Positions 7,960-16,511 of a stretch of 64,000 bases of DNA are shown piece by piece; the stretch's first letter is position 1, and each line of letters begins with the position of its first letter. The position numbers and the translations under genes are program-made. The notes under the pieces are model-generated. The model made no database searches and was not told the origin of the DNA. It saw only the letters and a list, made by a program, of their open reading frames with translations. This stretch comes from MED-G105 sp038522945 (lineage in GTDB: Bacteria > Pseudomonadota > Alphaproteobacteria > Caulobacterales > Parvularculaceae): positions 496,001 to 560,000 of the forward strand of contig JBCBJV010000001.1 in the NCBI GenBank assembly GCA_038522945.1, written 5' to 3'.

Positions 7960-8094
7960 GCCCAAGCGCGCCAGGGACGGGCCGGAGCCGCCGGGAGTTG
8001 CCACCAATCAAGTGCCACCCCCAACGCTTGATCGAGCCCCTGACGGAGACATCTCCGGTCCGTCCCGACGCATTTTGGTCAAAGTGCAGAAAAA

Positions 8095-8478
8095 TCAGGG
8101 TGCTGCGTTATAGAACTCTTCTTTGACGATCTTGCCGTCCTGGACAGAGTAGACGCCCACCTCACGCATCTGAAAACGTTCGCCACTCATTTTATTAGTG
8201 GTGTCCATTTCGTAGATAACGCTGAAGCGGTCTTCACCGTGAAGATAGGGCCCATCGACGGAGGACGAGTGCATTTCAAAGTTGGCATTCCAGAAATCAT
8301 GCTTGTCCTTGATCGCCTGACGACCAAGGAATTCGCGCGGTCCGCCGCCTTCCATTTCCGCCGCCTCATAGGACTGTGCATTCTCCGCATACAGCTCATC
8401 AAGCCCTTGCATCTCATTTCCGTTACGGCAGTTTTCCACCAGTTTGTTGGCGACCTGCATAAGTTTTTCGTCAAACAT
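8095..8478 (-). CDS. SnoaL-like (NTF2-fold) protein
   Basis: This 127-aa cytoplasmic protein has the usual layout of the SnoaL/NTF2 fold. N-terminal helices lead to ELYAENAQSYEA, then FLGRQAIKDKHDFW, FSVIYEMDTT and a final VGVYSVQDGKIVKEEFYNAAP strand pair. Members include small enzymes and ligand-binding proteins, so no reaction can be assigned. It is a single gene, with the next minus-strand gene ending well apart from its start. Confidence 0.82.
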   Translation of the reverse strand: MFDEKLMQVANKLVENCRNGNEMQGLDELYAENAQSYEAAEMEGGGPREFLGRQAIKDKHDFWNANFEMHSSSVDGPYLHGEDRFSVIYEMDTTNKMSGERFQMREVGVYSVQDGKIVKEEFYNAAP

Positions 8479-8593
8479 GATTAAAGGCTCCTCTCTTCAA
8501 TGGGTGAAGCATATTGGCCTGGACGCAACTGGCTGCCGCGGATTGGCCTTGGCCCGCAGCAGCTTCGGTCGCGCCTTGCGACGACGACCAAGG

Positions 8594-9019
8594 CTAAACT
8601 GTCTGCGTATTGTAGTTAATCATCCATTTGATGCCGAACCTGTCTTGGCACATTCCAAAGTAAGAGCCCCAAAATGCGTCCTCCATGGGCAAGGTCGGCG
8701 TCCCGCCATTTCCCGACAATCCTGCGAACACGCGGTCTGCGTCCTCTCGCGAATGCGGGATGTAAGAAAGCGAAATCCCGTCATGGCTTTTGGGTGCATC
8801 GCCGAAGCCGCTGGCCACGTCCGACCCCATAAGCACTGTATCACCCACCGGCAGCGACATGTGCATGATCCGGCTCTTGTCAGCCTCCTGGATCGGCATC
8901 TCATCGGGCCCGTCAGCGAAGGTCCTAACTGCCATAAAGTCTCCGCCGAAGACAGACTTATAGAACTCGAACGCCTCTCGGCAGTTACCATCGAACGTGA
9001 TGTAAGGGTTGATGGTCAT
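8594..9019 (-). CDS. VOC family (PhnB-like) protein
   Basis: This 141-aa protein matches the PhnB-like branch of the vicinal oxygen chelate (glyoxalase/bleomycin resistance) superfamily. It opens INPYITFDGNCREAFEFYKS, has RIMHMSLPVGDTVLMGSD at about residues 50-66, and ends WGSYFGMCQDRFGIKWMINY. These small beta-alpha-beta proteins often bind a metal, and the function of this branch is mostly unknown. The start is set at MTINPY because GGAGGAGG lies just upstream; the longer frame adds an unrelated N-terminus. Confidence 0.88.
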   Translation of the reverse strand: MTINPYITFDGNCREAFEFYKSVFGGDFMAVRTFADGPDEMPIQEADKSRIMHMSLPVGDTVLMGSDVASGFGDAPKSHDGISLSYIPHSREDADRVFAGLSGNGGTPTLPMEDAFWGSYFGMCQDRFGIKWMINYNTQTV

Positions 9020-9101
9020 CTTAGCCTCCTCCCTCCAATGCCAGAAGGTATGACACAAACGACCGGGCAGCGCCTCAAAAATGCAGCGTCCGTTGCGGTG
9101 C

Positions 9102-9133
9102 AAAAAAAACGGGCAATGGTTGACCATTGCCCG
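9102..9133 (-). terminator. Intrinsic terminator of the outer-membrane protein gene
   Basis: On the minus strand CGGGCAATGG and CCATTGCCCG form a 10-bp stem with a 4-nt loop, followed by eight T. Confidence 0.93.
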
Positions 9134-9159
9134 CTGGGATCAAGTCAATCTCACAAAGT

Positions 9160-9936
9160 CTAGAAATTTGCGCGGATGCCCGCCTCAACAATCGAGGCTC
9201 GATTTTCGATATCAAAATCTGCGTCGAAGAGATCCGCCGCCACAGAAAGACTGCCCCCATCGCGGAAACGATACCCACCGAAGACTTCAATGCGCGGCGT
9301 GATCTCGGCGGTTACACCGGCCATCACCTGCCAGGCAAAGGAAGTGTCACTATCATCAATAATCGTTGTTGCAGAAGGACTATAATTTACATCCTTAAAG
9401 GCAAGACCAACGCCGCCGCCCACATAGGGCTCAAGGATGAATCCGGTGGGGATATCCACATAGGCGTTTGCAAACCCGTAGACCGATTCAAGTTCACCCT
9501 GCCCGTCAGCAACCAGGTCTGCGACGGAAATGCCAAGATTGTCAGCGCCCGTCACCAAGACACCAGCATCTTCCGCCCCGAGAGCAATACCGCCAGCAAC
9601 GACATCGGTATGGGTATCGACCTGGGCGTTCTGATAGGACACTTCAATCTCACCACGGAAGATATTGTATCGCCGGCCAAAGGCGAGATTGATCAGATAT
9701 CCATTGTCGAATCCTGTGTTCCATCCGACCGCGGTTCCGTCGGGAAGGACTGTCCCAGCAGGAATTGTGGTACCGGCGCCAGTGATAAAATCGCCATCAA
9801 AGACGCCCGCGTTTTCAGAGTCTTCTTGGAACGCAATACCACCGGAAATGGCGACATAGTTTTCAGCAAAGGCAGGACCACAAAGCGCGAAAGCCGACGC
9901 GGCAATGGCAAGGGGTTTCGAGACAGACTGATACAT
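9160..9936 (-). CDS. Outer-membrane beta-barrel protein
   Basis: This 258-aa protein has a signal peptide (MYQSVSKPLAIAASAFALCGPAFA). The body shows alternating amphipathic strands typical of small porin-like or OmpA-type barrels. Examples are AFGRRYNIFRGEIEVSYQNA, EPYVGGGVGLAFKDVNY, FAWQVMAGVTAEITPRIEVFGGYRFRD and the terminal strand ASIVEAGIRANF, which ends in Phe as barrel substrates do. The role could be structural or adhesive. It has its own terminator and an upstream gap of 170 nt that should contain its promoter. Confidence 0.85.
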   Translation of the reverse strand: MYQSVSKPLAIAASAFALCGPAFAENYVAISGGIAFQEDSENAGVFDGDFITGAGTTIPAGTVLPDGTAVGWNTGFDNGYLINLAFGRRYNIFRGEIEVSYQNAQVDTHTDVVAGGIALGAEDAGVLVTGADNLGISVADLVADGQGELESVYGFANAYVDIPTGFILEPYVGGGVGLAFKDVNYSPSATTIIDDSDTSFAWQVMAGVTAEITPRIEVFGGYRFRDGGSLSVAADLFDADFDIENRASIVEAGIRANF

Positions 9937-10079
9937 GGTTTTGAACTCTCCAACTTGAACGAACTAAGTTGTGCTGCGCGCATCCCCCATTGGCGGTTGC
10001 GCAACAACGCAATGCGGCTCCGCAATGCGTACACACACGGAAAACGCACGCAGCTCGCTGATCAGTTCATCGTCACTGA

Positions 10080-10093
10080 TCACGCTCGCGTGA
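10080..10093. promoter_or_regulatory. Small hairpin between ispA and the barrel gene
   Basis: TCACGC-TC-GCGTGA lies in the 170-nt gap after ispA. No T-run follows, so it is at best a weak terminator or an operator. Confidence 0.25.
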
Positions 10094-10106
10094 GGATACG
10101 TGATGT

Positions 10107-10994
10107 TTAGCTTTTCCGTTGGAAGACGAAATCTGCCGCGCCCTTTAGGGCCCATGCGCGATCGCCAAACCCGTCAAGATGGGCTTTCGCGCTGGCGACA
10201 AGGTCTTTTGCCTTATCACGTGCGCCTTCTGCACCCAGAAGTTTTACGAATGTTGCCTTGTCCATGTCCGTGTCCTGACCGACAGGCTTACCAAGGGCCT
10301 CTGCATCCCCAAAGACATCCAAGAGATCATCGACAATCTGGAAAGCGAGTCCAAGGTCTTCGGCATACGCCGCAAGTGACGCAATCTCGCCTTCACTGCA
10401 CTGGGCAACGATCCCGCCGCCCATGGCTGAAAAGCGGATCAATGCGCCGGTCTTCAGGGCCTGAAGCTGTTCGATTTGCGCGATGGAAAAGTCTTTTTGT
10501 TCGGCATAGATGTCGATCATCTGACCGCCGACCATGCCTTCCTTGCCAGATGCCCGGGCCAGCTCCAGCGCGAGGCGACAGCGCACATTGGCATCCGGGT
10601 GAGTGTCATAGTCGGCGAGGATCTCAAAGGCCTGAGTCAGGAGCGCATCGCCTGCAAGGATCGCCGTTGCGTCGTCGAATGCCTTGTGGACGGAGGGCCT
10701 GCCCCGGCGCAGATCGCTGTCATCCATGGCTGGCAGATCATCATGGATCAGGCTGTAACAGTGGATCATTTCAATGGCGCACCCAACGCGCAATGACCGA
10801 TCGCGAGGGGTTTCAAACATGTCTGCACCAGCGATCACCAGAAACGGACGCAAACGCTTGCCGCCGTTAAGGCCTCCATGTCGCATGGCATCGACGACCC
10901 GCCCAAGGGGACCGTCGGCAGTCGGCAGAAAATCGGTGAGCTGCTGTTCGACGAGGGCCGCAATTGATCGGATTTCGGTTTCAAAGTCAGTCAT
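10107..10994 (-). CDS. ispA: Farnesyl diphosphate synthase (polyprenyl synthetase)
   Basis: This 295-aa cytoplasmic enzyme condenses isopentenyl and dimethylallyl diphosphates, most likely to farnesyl diphosphate. It has both Asp-rich motifs: DDLPAMDD at residues 85-92 and DDLLD at 222-226. It also has GGKRLRP at 44-50 and a Tyr at residue 80, five before the first motif, which is typical of farnesyl-length bacterial enzymes. The ATG at 10994 is preferred since the frame upstream encodes no family sequence. Its product feeds hopanoids, quinones, carotenoids and the bacteriochlorophyll tail, which fits the neighbouring loci. A short geranylgeranyl-type product cannot be excluded. Confidence 0.92.
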   Translation of the reverse strand: MTDFETEIRSIAALVEQQLTDFLPTADGPLGRVVDAMRHGGLNGGKRLRPFLVIAGADMFETPRDRSLRVGCAIEMIHCYSLIHDDLPAMDDSDLRRGRPSVHKAFDDATAILAGDALLTQAFEILADYDTHPDANVRCRLALELARASGKEGMVGGQMIDIYAEQKDFSIAQIEQLQALKTGALIRFSAMGGGIVAQCSEGEIASLAAYAEDLGLAFQIVDDLLDVFGDAEALGKPVGQDTDMDKATFVKLLGAEGARDKAKDLVASAKAHLDGFGDRAWALKGAADFVFQRKS

Positions 10995-11056
10995 GAAGGC
11001 CCCGCGCAATGAGTGTTCTGAAAGCCTTGGGTCTCTATCGCGGGTACGTTGGAAGC

Positions 11057-11833
11057 TCAACTGTGGGCAGAGACAAATCCCGTGCCGTTGCACGTTGTGC
11101 AGGTCCGCGCGAAGAAGCCGATCTTGCCGCGACCGCCACAAACTTTGCACGGAACCTGTCGCGAGCCGTCAATAGTCATGAATCGGTCCAACAGATCAGT
11201 AGCAATGACGCGCTCGGCCGTCTCGGTTAGGCTAGCGGTCTGCCCATCCGGATGTTGCCCAAAGGAGGCGCCCATCTGATGCTTGACAGTATCAGATGCA
11301 CCTTCATTTGGTCCCTCCACATAGCGTGCCTTGTTTTCCGCAAATGCCATGGCCGTAGCAGACCGCGCAACTGGCGAGGCGCGGTAGACCGGCCGCCCGG
11401 TCAGGCCCTCAATAAGAACCATCAGATCCCGGCGCCAGGCATCCAAAACAGCGGTAAAAACTTTCTTGTCGAACTCGCCGACTGCCTGGACACCGCCGAT
11501 CAGGAACACATCGCCGTCACTGTCGAAGCTCGCAACGCTCAGATGCAAATTTCGATTGATTTTCTCAAGCGCCCCTTGGGTCAGCGGGTAACCGCTAAAA
11601 CGCGAAAGGAAACCCACTTCCATAGTTTTTTCCGGATCAGCGGGCATCCGGACCAGCGCTACCACAAAACGCACATCTCTATCAGCGACGCCGTAGAGAC
11701 TGAACAAATCTTCGTCGCCGAGATGTTCAATGCCGGAAAAACGCTGCCTCAAGACGGAAAGGATCTCAGAGACCGGCCAGGCATCCCCAAATTCGCCCAT
11801 GGTCTTCTGCTGAGAAGAAAAAAGCTTACGCAT
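11057..11833 (-). CDS. Unknown protein with a DnaJ-like CxxCxGxG zinc motif
   Basis: This 258-aa protein has a roughly 215-residue N-terminal part that I do not recognise. A C-terminal zinc-ribbon-like segment carries two CxxCxGxG repeats (CKVCGGRG and CTTCNGTG), as in the DnaJ cysteine-rich domain but with two repeats instead of four. There is no J domain. The gene ends 62 nt before ispA on the same strand and may be co-transcribed with it. The ATG at 11833 is chosen; a start 39 nt further upstream would overlap a perfect 8-bp hairpin. The zinc motif might mediate protein contacts, but function is unknown. Confidence 0.65.
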   Translation of the reverse strand: MRKLFSSQQKTMGEFGDAWPVSEILSVLRQRFSGIEHLGDEDLFSLYGVADRDVRFVVALVRMPADPEKTMEVGFLSRFSGYPLTQGALEKINRNLHLSVASFDSDGDVFLIGGVQAVGEFDKKVFTAVLDAWRRDLMVLIEGLTGRPVYRASPVARSATAMAFAENKARYVEGPNEGASDTVKHQMGASFGQHPDGQTASLTETAERVIATDLLDRFMTIDGSRQVPCKVCGGRGKIGFFARTCTTCNGTGFVSAHS

Positions 11834-11851
11834 ACGCAACCCCACTGTGCC

Positions 11852-11869
11852 CTGCCGTTGAAACGGCAG
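11852..11869. promoter_or_regulatory. 8-bp inverted repeat in a 5' leader
   Basis: CTGCCGTT and AACGGCAG are separated by GA, just upstream of the chosen start of the zinc-motif protein. It could be an mRNA leader hairpin or an operator. Confidence 0.35.
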
Positions 11870-12249
11870 CATCCTTTTTCGTTATTTATTTGGTGAGGCT
11901 ACACACGATTTTGGTGACTGCAATGGGAAAATCGCGAACGGGTCCAAATTTTTTGGCAGTTTTGCCACATGGCACCTGATGTTGACTGAACCTTCGCTCG
12001 GGTAGGAGCGATCCGAAGTCATTGAGACCGCTGCGTAGACTTAACGGTGGCACGAAGCGCCGAGCGAGGTGGCAATCTGAGGTCCCGAAAACGTGAAACC
12101 TGATGTCTTAAAGGGTGTTTTGCACTGCAGCGCAGCGCGGTATATAGTTTTGGTTAAATTGGATCCGATGATGTCATTTTGCGATAGACCCAACATTCGG
12201 CGCGAGGCCAAAATTGACGTGTTGATCTTTTGGTCGTGTCGACGGTAGG

Positions 12250-12279
12250 ACCGGCTACGAAAGAATTTCGATGACCGGT
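12250..12279 (+). promoter_or_regulatory. Two-tier hairpin in the ispH leader
   Basis: An outer ACCGG/CCGGT stem encloses an inner CGAAA/TTTCG stem. It ends about 34 nt before the ispH start and just before the ribosome-binding region, so it may influence translation. Its identity with a known leader is not evident. Confidence 0.35.
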
Positions 12280-12313
12280 GAAACGCAGAGTGAAAAAGTG
12301 AACTGGGGAAACG

Positions 12314-13306
12314 ATGGCTGGGGATAAGCAAGATCTGAATGTGATACTGGCACAACCTCGTGGGTTCTGTGCAGGGGTCGAACGCGCCATCGATATCGTA
12401 GAGCGGGCGCTAGAAAAGTATGGCGCGCCTGTCTATGTCCGCCATGAGATTGTGCACAACAAACGCGTCGTCGACACACTTAAGGCGCGCGGCGCTGTTT
12501 TTGTTGAAGAGATCGATGAAATCCCCGCGGGTGCGGTTACGATTTTCTCTGCTCACGGTGTTTCCCAAAAAGTTGAAAATGGTGCGGAGCTGAGGAGCTT
12601 GGACGTCATCGACGCCACCTGCCCGCTTGTGACGAAGGTCCACAAAGAGGGCCGTCGTTATGCAGCTAAGGACTATGACATTGTCCTGATCGGCCATCTG
12701 GGACACCCAGAAGTGGAAGGCACCCTTGGACAGATCCCTGGCACCGTCCACGTTATTTCAGAGCCTCATGAAGTTGCTACCCTCAACGTTAGCGACCCTG
12801 ATCGGGTTTCATTCGTAACCCAGACGACATTATCGGTGAATGACACCAAAGATGTGATCGCAGCGCTGAAAGAGCGGTTCCCGAACATTATTGGGCCCGA
12901 TACCCGCGACATTTGCTACGCGACCCAGAACCGGCAAACCGCCGTGATCGAGCTTTCCAAGCAAGTGGACTTGCTCTTGGTGGTAGGTGCGCACAACTCC
13001 TCGAATTCCAATCGATTGCGCGAAATCGGTGAGAACTTTGGGCTGCCGTCTTACCTCATTGAAGACGCCGATATGTTTGATCCGGCTTGGCTCGAAGGCG
13101 TGGCAAAAGTGGGCATTACCGCCGGTGCCTCAGCCCCGGAAACGCTCGTCCAGGAAACGATTAGCCGCCTGCGCGAGCATCGGACAGTCACCGTTGAGGC
13201 CCTTGATGGCGTTGAAGAGAATGTCCATTTTAAACTACCGCAAGAACTCGCTGATGTACCTCGACCAAAAGACGCCATGGACGCCTGGGCCACGGAGACA
13301 GCCTGA
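12314..13306 (+). CDS. ispH: 4-hydroxy-3-methylbut-2-enyl diphosphate reductase
   Basis: This 330-aa iron-sulfur enzyme catalyses the last step of the MEP pathway, giving isopentenyl and dimethylallyl diphosphates. The three cysteine ligands are visible: Cys19 (QPRGFCAGVERA), Cys103 (DATCPLVTKVH) and Cys201 (DICYATQNRQ). It also has IFSAHGVS and the NSSNSNRL substrate motif. Only 80 nt separate it from hpnH on the same strand, an arrangement common in hopanoid producers. The start follows GGGGAAACG. Its products supply hopanoid, carotenoid and phytyl-chain synthesis. Confidence 0.97.
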   Translation: MAGDKQDLNVILAQPRGFCAGVERAIDIVERALEKYGAPVYVRHEIVHNKRVVDTLKARGAVFVEEIDEIPAGAVTIFSAHGVSQKVENGAELRSLDVIDATCPLVTKVHKEGRRYAAKDYDIVLIGHLGHPEVEGTLGQIPGTVHVISEPHEVATLNVSDPDRVSFVTQTTLSVNDTKDVIAALKERFPNIIGPDTRDICYATQNRQTAVIELSKQVDLLLVVGAHNSSNSNRLREIGENFGLPSYLIEDADMFDPAWLEGVAKVGITAGASAPETLVQETISRLREHRTVTVEALDGVEENVHFKLPQELADVPRPKDAMDAWATETA

Positions 13307-13386
13307 GACGGATTAGCCTGAAGGCGATCGAATACAAGCGCAACGACGTAACGTAAACACAAGCACACAGTATCGGAGATCAGGGG

Positions 13387-14541
13387 ATGTCAGTTTCTCT
13401 CCACCAACAAGTTCGGGTCGGAACCTACGTTTTCAAACAGAGACTCTTGGGCCGAGAAAAGTACCCGCTGGTTCTGTTTCTTGAACCCCTCTTCCGGTGC
13501 AACCTGGCCTGCCCGGGCTGCGGCAAAATTGACTACCCGGCGCCAATCCTGAACAAACGCCTCTCGGTCAAGGAGTGCCTCGACGCGGTTGACGAATGCG
13601 GCGCACCGGTGGTGGCGATCCCAGGCGGAGAGCCCCTAATTCACAAGGAGATCGGCGAGATCGTCGAAGGCATTGTTGCTCGCAAGAAGTTTGTTTCCTT
13701 GTGCACCAACGCGCTGCTCCTTGAGAAAAAGCTGGACCTGTTCAAGCCATCTCCATTCCTGTTTTTCTCAGTTCATCTCGATGGGCTGGAAGAAGAACAC
13801 GACCACGCGGTTGATCAGAAAGGGACGTTTAAGATAGCCGTAAAGGCCATTAAGGCCGCACAAGATCGCGGCTTCAATGTGAACGTCAACGCGACAATCT
13901 TCGATAATATGAGTGCGGAGCAAGTCGCAGATTATCTTGATTTCGCCACCGACCTCGACGTCGGAATTTCGATTTCGCCGGGCTATGCCTATGAGCGCGC
14001 AGAGGACAAAGATCACTTCCTGTCCCGCGAAAAAACCAAGAACCTGTTCCGCGATGTCTTCCGCCTTGGCAAACAGCGTGGCCGCGAATGGAACCTCTCG
14101 CACTCGACATTATTCTTGGATTTCCTCGCCGGAAATCAGGAATATCATTGCACACCGTGGGGTTCACCAACACGGAACGTCTTTGGCTGGCAGAAGCCGT
14201 GCTACCTCCTCGGTGAAGGGTACGTCTCGTCGTTTACAGAGCTGATGGAGACGACCGAGTGGGACAAATACGGCACTGGTAAATATGAGAAATGTTCGAA
14301 TTGCATGGCGCATTGTGGCTACGAGCCAACTGCTGCGATGGACGCCGTCAATAATCCTATGAAAGTCTTTAAACTGAGCAATATGTTCAAGATACGGACG
14401 GAAGGGCCGATGGCCCCGGAGATAGATCTTTCAAAAGCACGGCCTGCTGAAGAACATCACGAGCGGATTGTCGACGAAGAAATGTCAAAGATCGAGGCAG
14501 AAAAGAAGGCCGCGAAGGAGCCCGCCGAGGTCGCTGCGTAA
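13387..14541 (+). CDS. hpnH: Adenosyl-hopene transferase, radical SAM
   Basis: This 384-aa enzyme attaches the 5'-deoxyadenosyl group from S-adenosylmethionine to hopene, the first step toward C35 hopanoids. The radical SAM motif CNLACPGC places the cluster ligands at Cys38, Cys42 and Cys45. The long conserved body has FFSVHLDGLEEEHD, SPGYAYERAEDKDHF and a cysteine-rich C-terminal portion (KCSNCMAHCGYEPTA), all diagnostic of HpnH. The C-terminal tail is charged and alanine-rich. The gene runs 57 nt into the convergent hpnG gene, and its terminator lies inside hpnG. Confidence 0.96.
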   Translation: MSVSLHQQVRVGTYVFKQRLLGREKYPLVLFLEPLFRCNLACPGCGKIDYPAPILNKRLSVKECLDAVDECGAPVVAIPGGEPLIHKEIGEIVEGIVARKKFVSLCTNALLLEKKLDLFKPSPFLFFSVHLDGLEEEHDHAVDQKGTFKIAVKAIKAAQDRGFNVNVNATIFDNMSAEQVADYLDFATDLDVGISISPGYAYERAEDKDHFLSREKTKNLFRDVFRLGKQRGREWNLSHSTLFLDFLAGNQEYHCTPWGSPTRNVFGWQKPCYLLGEGYVSSFTELMETTEWDKYGTGKYEKCSNCMAHCGYEPTAAMDAVNNPMKVFKLSNMFKIRTEGPMAPEIDLSKARPAEEHHERIVDEEMSKIEAEKKAAKEPAEVAA

Positions 14542-15216
14542 CCTCGCATTTGCTTTTTCTGAATCGCTGCCTAACTTTAAGAGCGCCGGGAAATCCCCCG
14601 GCGCTTTTGTTATCTGGAGCAATGTATGCGCGATGCGCGTTGACCCGTCGGCAGCAATAGCCCCGAGCGCAGCCTTCGGCAAAGCACGCTCGGCGGGGTC
14701 TGCAATGGCGCGGATCGCGAGAAACGGGATCCCATGAACCATCGCACTATGGGCAACTGCATGACTTTCCATATCTACCGCAACGGCTTGCGTCTCCCTG
14801 AATAGCCGAGCCTTCTCCTCCGCAGACTGAATGATGATATCAGAGCCATAGATGAGCGAACGCGGAATATCTGGGGCCAGGGTATTGAGGTTATCTGATT
14901 TCGGATTATCCAGGCGCACACCGGTGGCTTCGTCCGATGCGCCGGTCCGCAAGACGGTCTCAGCGACAACCAGATCGCCGGGCATAAGCGCCGGGTCCAA
15001 TCCGCCAGATACCCCGACCGACAACAGCGCGATCGCGCCCTGTTCGACAAAGCCTTCCGCGATATCTTCCGCCCGCGAGGCATCCGCGCCCGAGACGCCG
15101 ATCAAGAAGCTGTCGCGCGATAAATCGGCGCCGGCTATCGCCTTTTCGACGGCGGCGGCTTCAGACTTCAGGCCACAGACAATGCCAACGAGTTTTGAGG
15201 CTTGACCTTGTGTCAT
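14485..15216 (-). CDS. hpnG: Hopanoid-associated nucleoside phosphorylase
   Basis: This 243-aa protein belongs to the nucleoside phosphorylase superfamily and removes adenine from adenosylhopane to give phosphoribohopane. Support comes from VGIVCGLKSEAAAVE at the start, LLSVGVSGGLDPALMPGDLV at about residues 79-98, and AVAVDMESHAVAHSA with AIRAIADPAERALP at about 144-181. It overlaps hpnE by 4 nt and so belongs to the hpnC-D-E-G unit. Its final 19 codons overlap the convergent hpnH 3' end. Confidence 0.92.
   Translation of the reverse strand: MTQGQASKLVGIVCGLKSEAAAVEKAIAGADLSRDSFLIGVSGADASRAEDIAEGFVEQGAIALLSVGVSGGLDPALMPGDLVVAETVLRTGASDEATGVRLDNPKSDNLNTLAPDIPRSLIYGSDIIIQSAEEKARLFRETQAVAVDMESHAVAHSAMVHGIPFLAIRAIADPAERALPKAALGAIAADGSTRIAHTLLQITKAPGDFPALLKLGSDSEKANARLRSDLGGLLRGLLFCLDL
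14582..14609 (+). terminator. hpnH terminator inside the hpnG coding region
   Basis: AGCGCCGGG (14582-14590) pairs with CCCGGCGCT (14597-14605), followed by TTTTG. It follows the hpnH stop by 40 nt and lies wholly within the 3' coding part of hpnG. Confidence 0.85.
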
Positions 15217-16493
15217 GAAGTGCGCTGTCGGATTGCAATATCCGCCGCCCGGTTCCCGGAGCGAATTGATCCCTCAATCGTTGCGGGCACGCCAGTATCG
15301 GTATGGTCACCTGCCAGGATCACGTTCGACCACTGCGTTTCCGGTTGAAGGCGCTTGGCAGCTGCAGCTGGAGACTGGTCTGGTGTCGCTCGCCTTTCAC
15401 GGATCACCCGGACTGCCTTGTACGGAATACTCTCCAGACCCAAGGCCATCTGCGTCTCTCGCCACATGGTGTCGGCGGCTTCCCGGTTCGGGACGTCGTC
15501 CATCCCGATAACGTGAGAAGCCGATACGGTGAGACTCACCACATCATCGCGAACAAATGCCCACTGCGCATCACTGGAGACCATCCCGATAAACGGGGCC
15601 CCCATGAGCTTGTCCATCGGCACCTCGCGATCAATCCGATAGTGGACATTGAGGATGGAGGCACTGTCGTCCGGCGGGTCCAATTCCGGGAACAGCGTTT
15701 TCAGCCGTGACGGCGGGATTGCAAAAACGACCTGATCCCCTTCATCGATCACGATTTTTTCTTCAGGGAAATGAAGCGCGCTCACCCGGCCCTCCGCTAT
15801 TTCCAACTCTCTTACCCGCGCATTAAAGAGCACTTCGGCGCCCTTCGCCTTCAGATAGTCAACAGCCGGATCAACAAAAGCCGGGCCCAGGCCTTCGCGC
15901 GCCACCAGCGGACGTGAGGCCTGACCACCTAGGAGAAATGTTTCGCGGATCACCGACCAGAGCAGCTTCGCCTGTCCTTCCGCAGGGGTCGTATTAAGGA
16001 CAGCAAGCGTGAGCGGCTCCCAAAAGTTTTTGTAGAGAATATTTTCAGGATCAACAACGTCGTCAACCGTTTTGTCATCTCCAGCAAAGACAATCGAGCC
16101 GGCCTTCACATAATCCATCACCTTGGATCCGGGAACACGCCATTTTGGATCGAAAATCCAGAACGGGATGAAACCTTCATTCAAGCGAACAACCCACCGC
16201 ACGCCCGACTTCACATCAACAAATGGATACTGCGCCCAGTCTGGTCCAATAAGCGAGTCTTCGGAGCCGATGAGATCTAGATAATTGAGGGCGGCTTTGT
16301 TGCCGGACATGATCAGGTGATTGCCATTGTCGATCATGCAATCGAGGGTTTTATCGAAGAACGACCTGCACCGGCCGCCCGCATGACCGGCCGATTCATA
16401 GACCGTGACGGCATGCCCTTGTGAGGCAAGACGGGTGGCGGCAGCAAGACCAGATAGGCCCGCTCCAACGATATGAACTTTGGGAGACGTCAT
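15213..16493 (-). CDS. hpnE: Hydroxysqualene dehydroxylase
   Basis: This 426-aa FAD-dependent amine-oxidase-like enzyme reduces hydroxysqualene to squalene. The N-terminal dinucleotide fold VHIVGAGLSGLAAATRLASQ and the following GGRCRSFFD are clear, as is the C-terminal FAD motif NVILAGDHTDTGVPATIEG. The region NGNHLIMSGN at about residues 57-66 is typical of HpnE. It overlaps hpnG by 4 nt and lies 18 nt after hpnD. Catalysis is likely at the membrane surface because the substrate is very hydrophobic. Confidence 0.94.
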   Translation of the reverse strand: MTSPKVHIVGAGLSGLAAATRLASQGHAVTVYESAGHAGGRCRSFFDKTLDCMIDNGNHLIMSGNKAALNYLDLIGSEDSLIGPDWAQYPFVDVKSGVRWVVRLNEGFIPFWIFDPKWRVPGSKVMDYVKAGSIVFAGDDKTVDDVVDPENILYKNFWEPLTLAVLNTTPAEGQAKLLWSVIRETFLLGGQASRPLVAREGLGPAFVDPAVDYLKAKGAEVLFNARVRELEIAEGRVSALHFPEEKIVIDEGDQVVFAIPPSRLKTLFPELDPPDDSASILNVHYRIDREVPMDKLMGAPFIGMVSSDAQWAFVRDDVVSLTVSASHVIGMDDVPNREAADTMWRETQMALGLESIPYKAVRVIRERRATPDQSPAAAAKRLQPETQWSNVILAGDHTDTGVPATIEGSIRSGNRAADIAIRQRTS

Positions 16494-16511
16494 GATACGG
16501 AAGAATATGCC

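Larger units (their letters stand above)
7715..8094. other. Intergenic region with a terminator and a palindrome
   Basis: This 380-nt gap lies between two convergent genes, so it should not need promoters for them. It holds the terminator at 7741-7766 and a near-perfect 18-bp palindrome at 7942-7959. It also holds a hairpin built from ATCAAG and CTTGAT at about 8009-8033. The GC-rich, hairpin-forming stretch at about 7930-8070 might encode a small RNA, but I recognise no known RNA family. Confidence 0.4.
11834..12313. other. Divergent promoter region upstream of ispH
   Basis: This 480-nt gap separates the minus-strand zinc-motif gene from ispH. It contains a hairpin at 11852-11869 near the former and a two-tier hairpin at 12250-12279 near the latter. 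It should hold both promoters. No coding sequence or known RNA was recognised. Confidence 0.45.
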
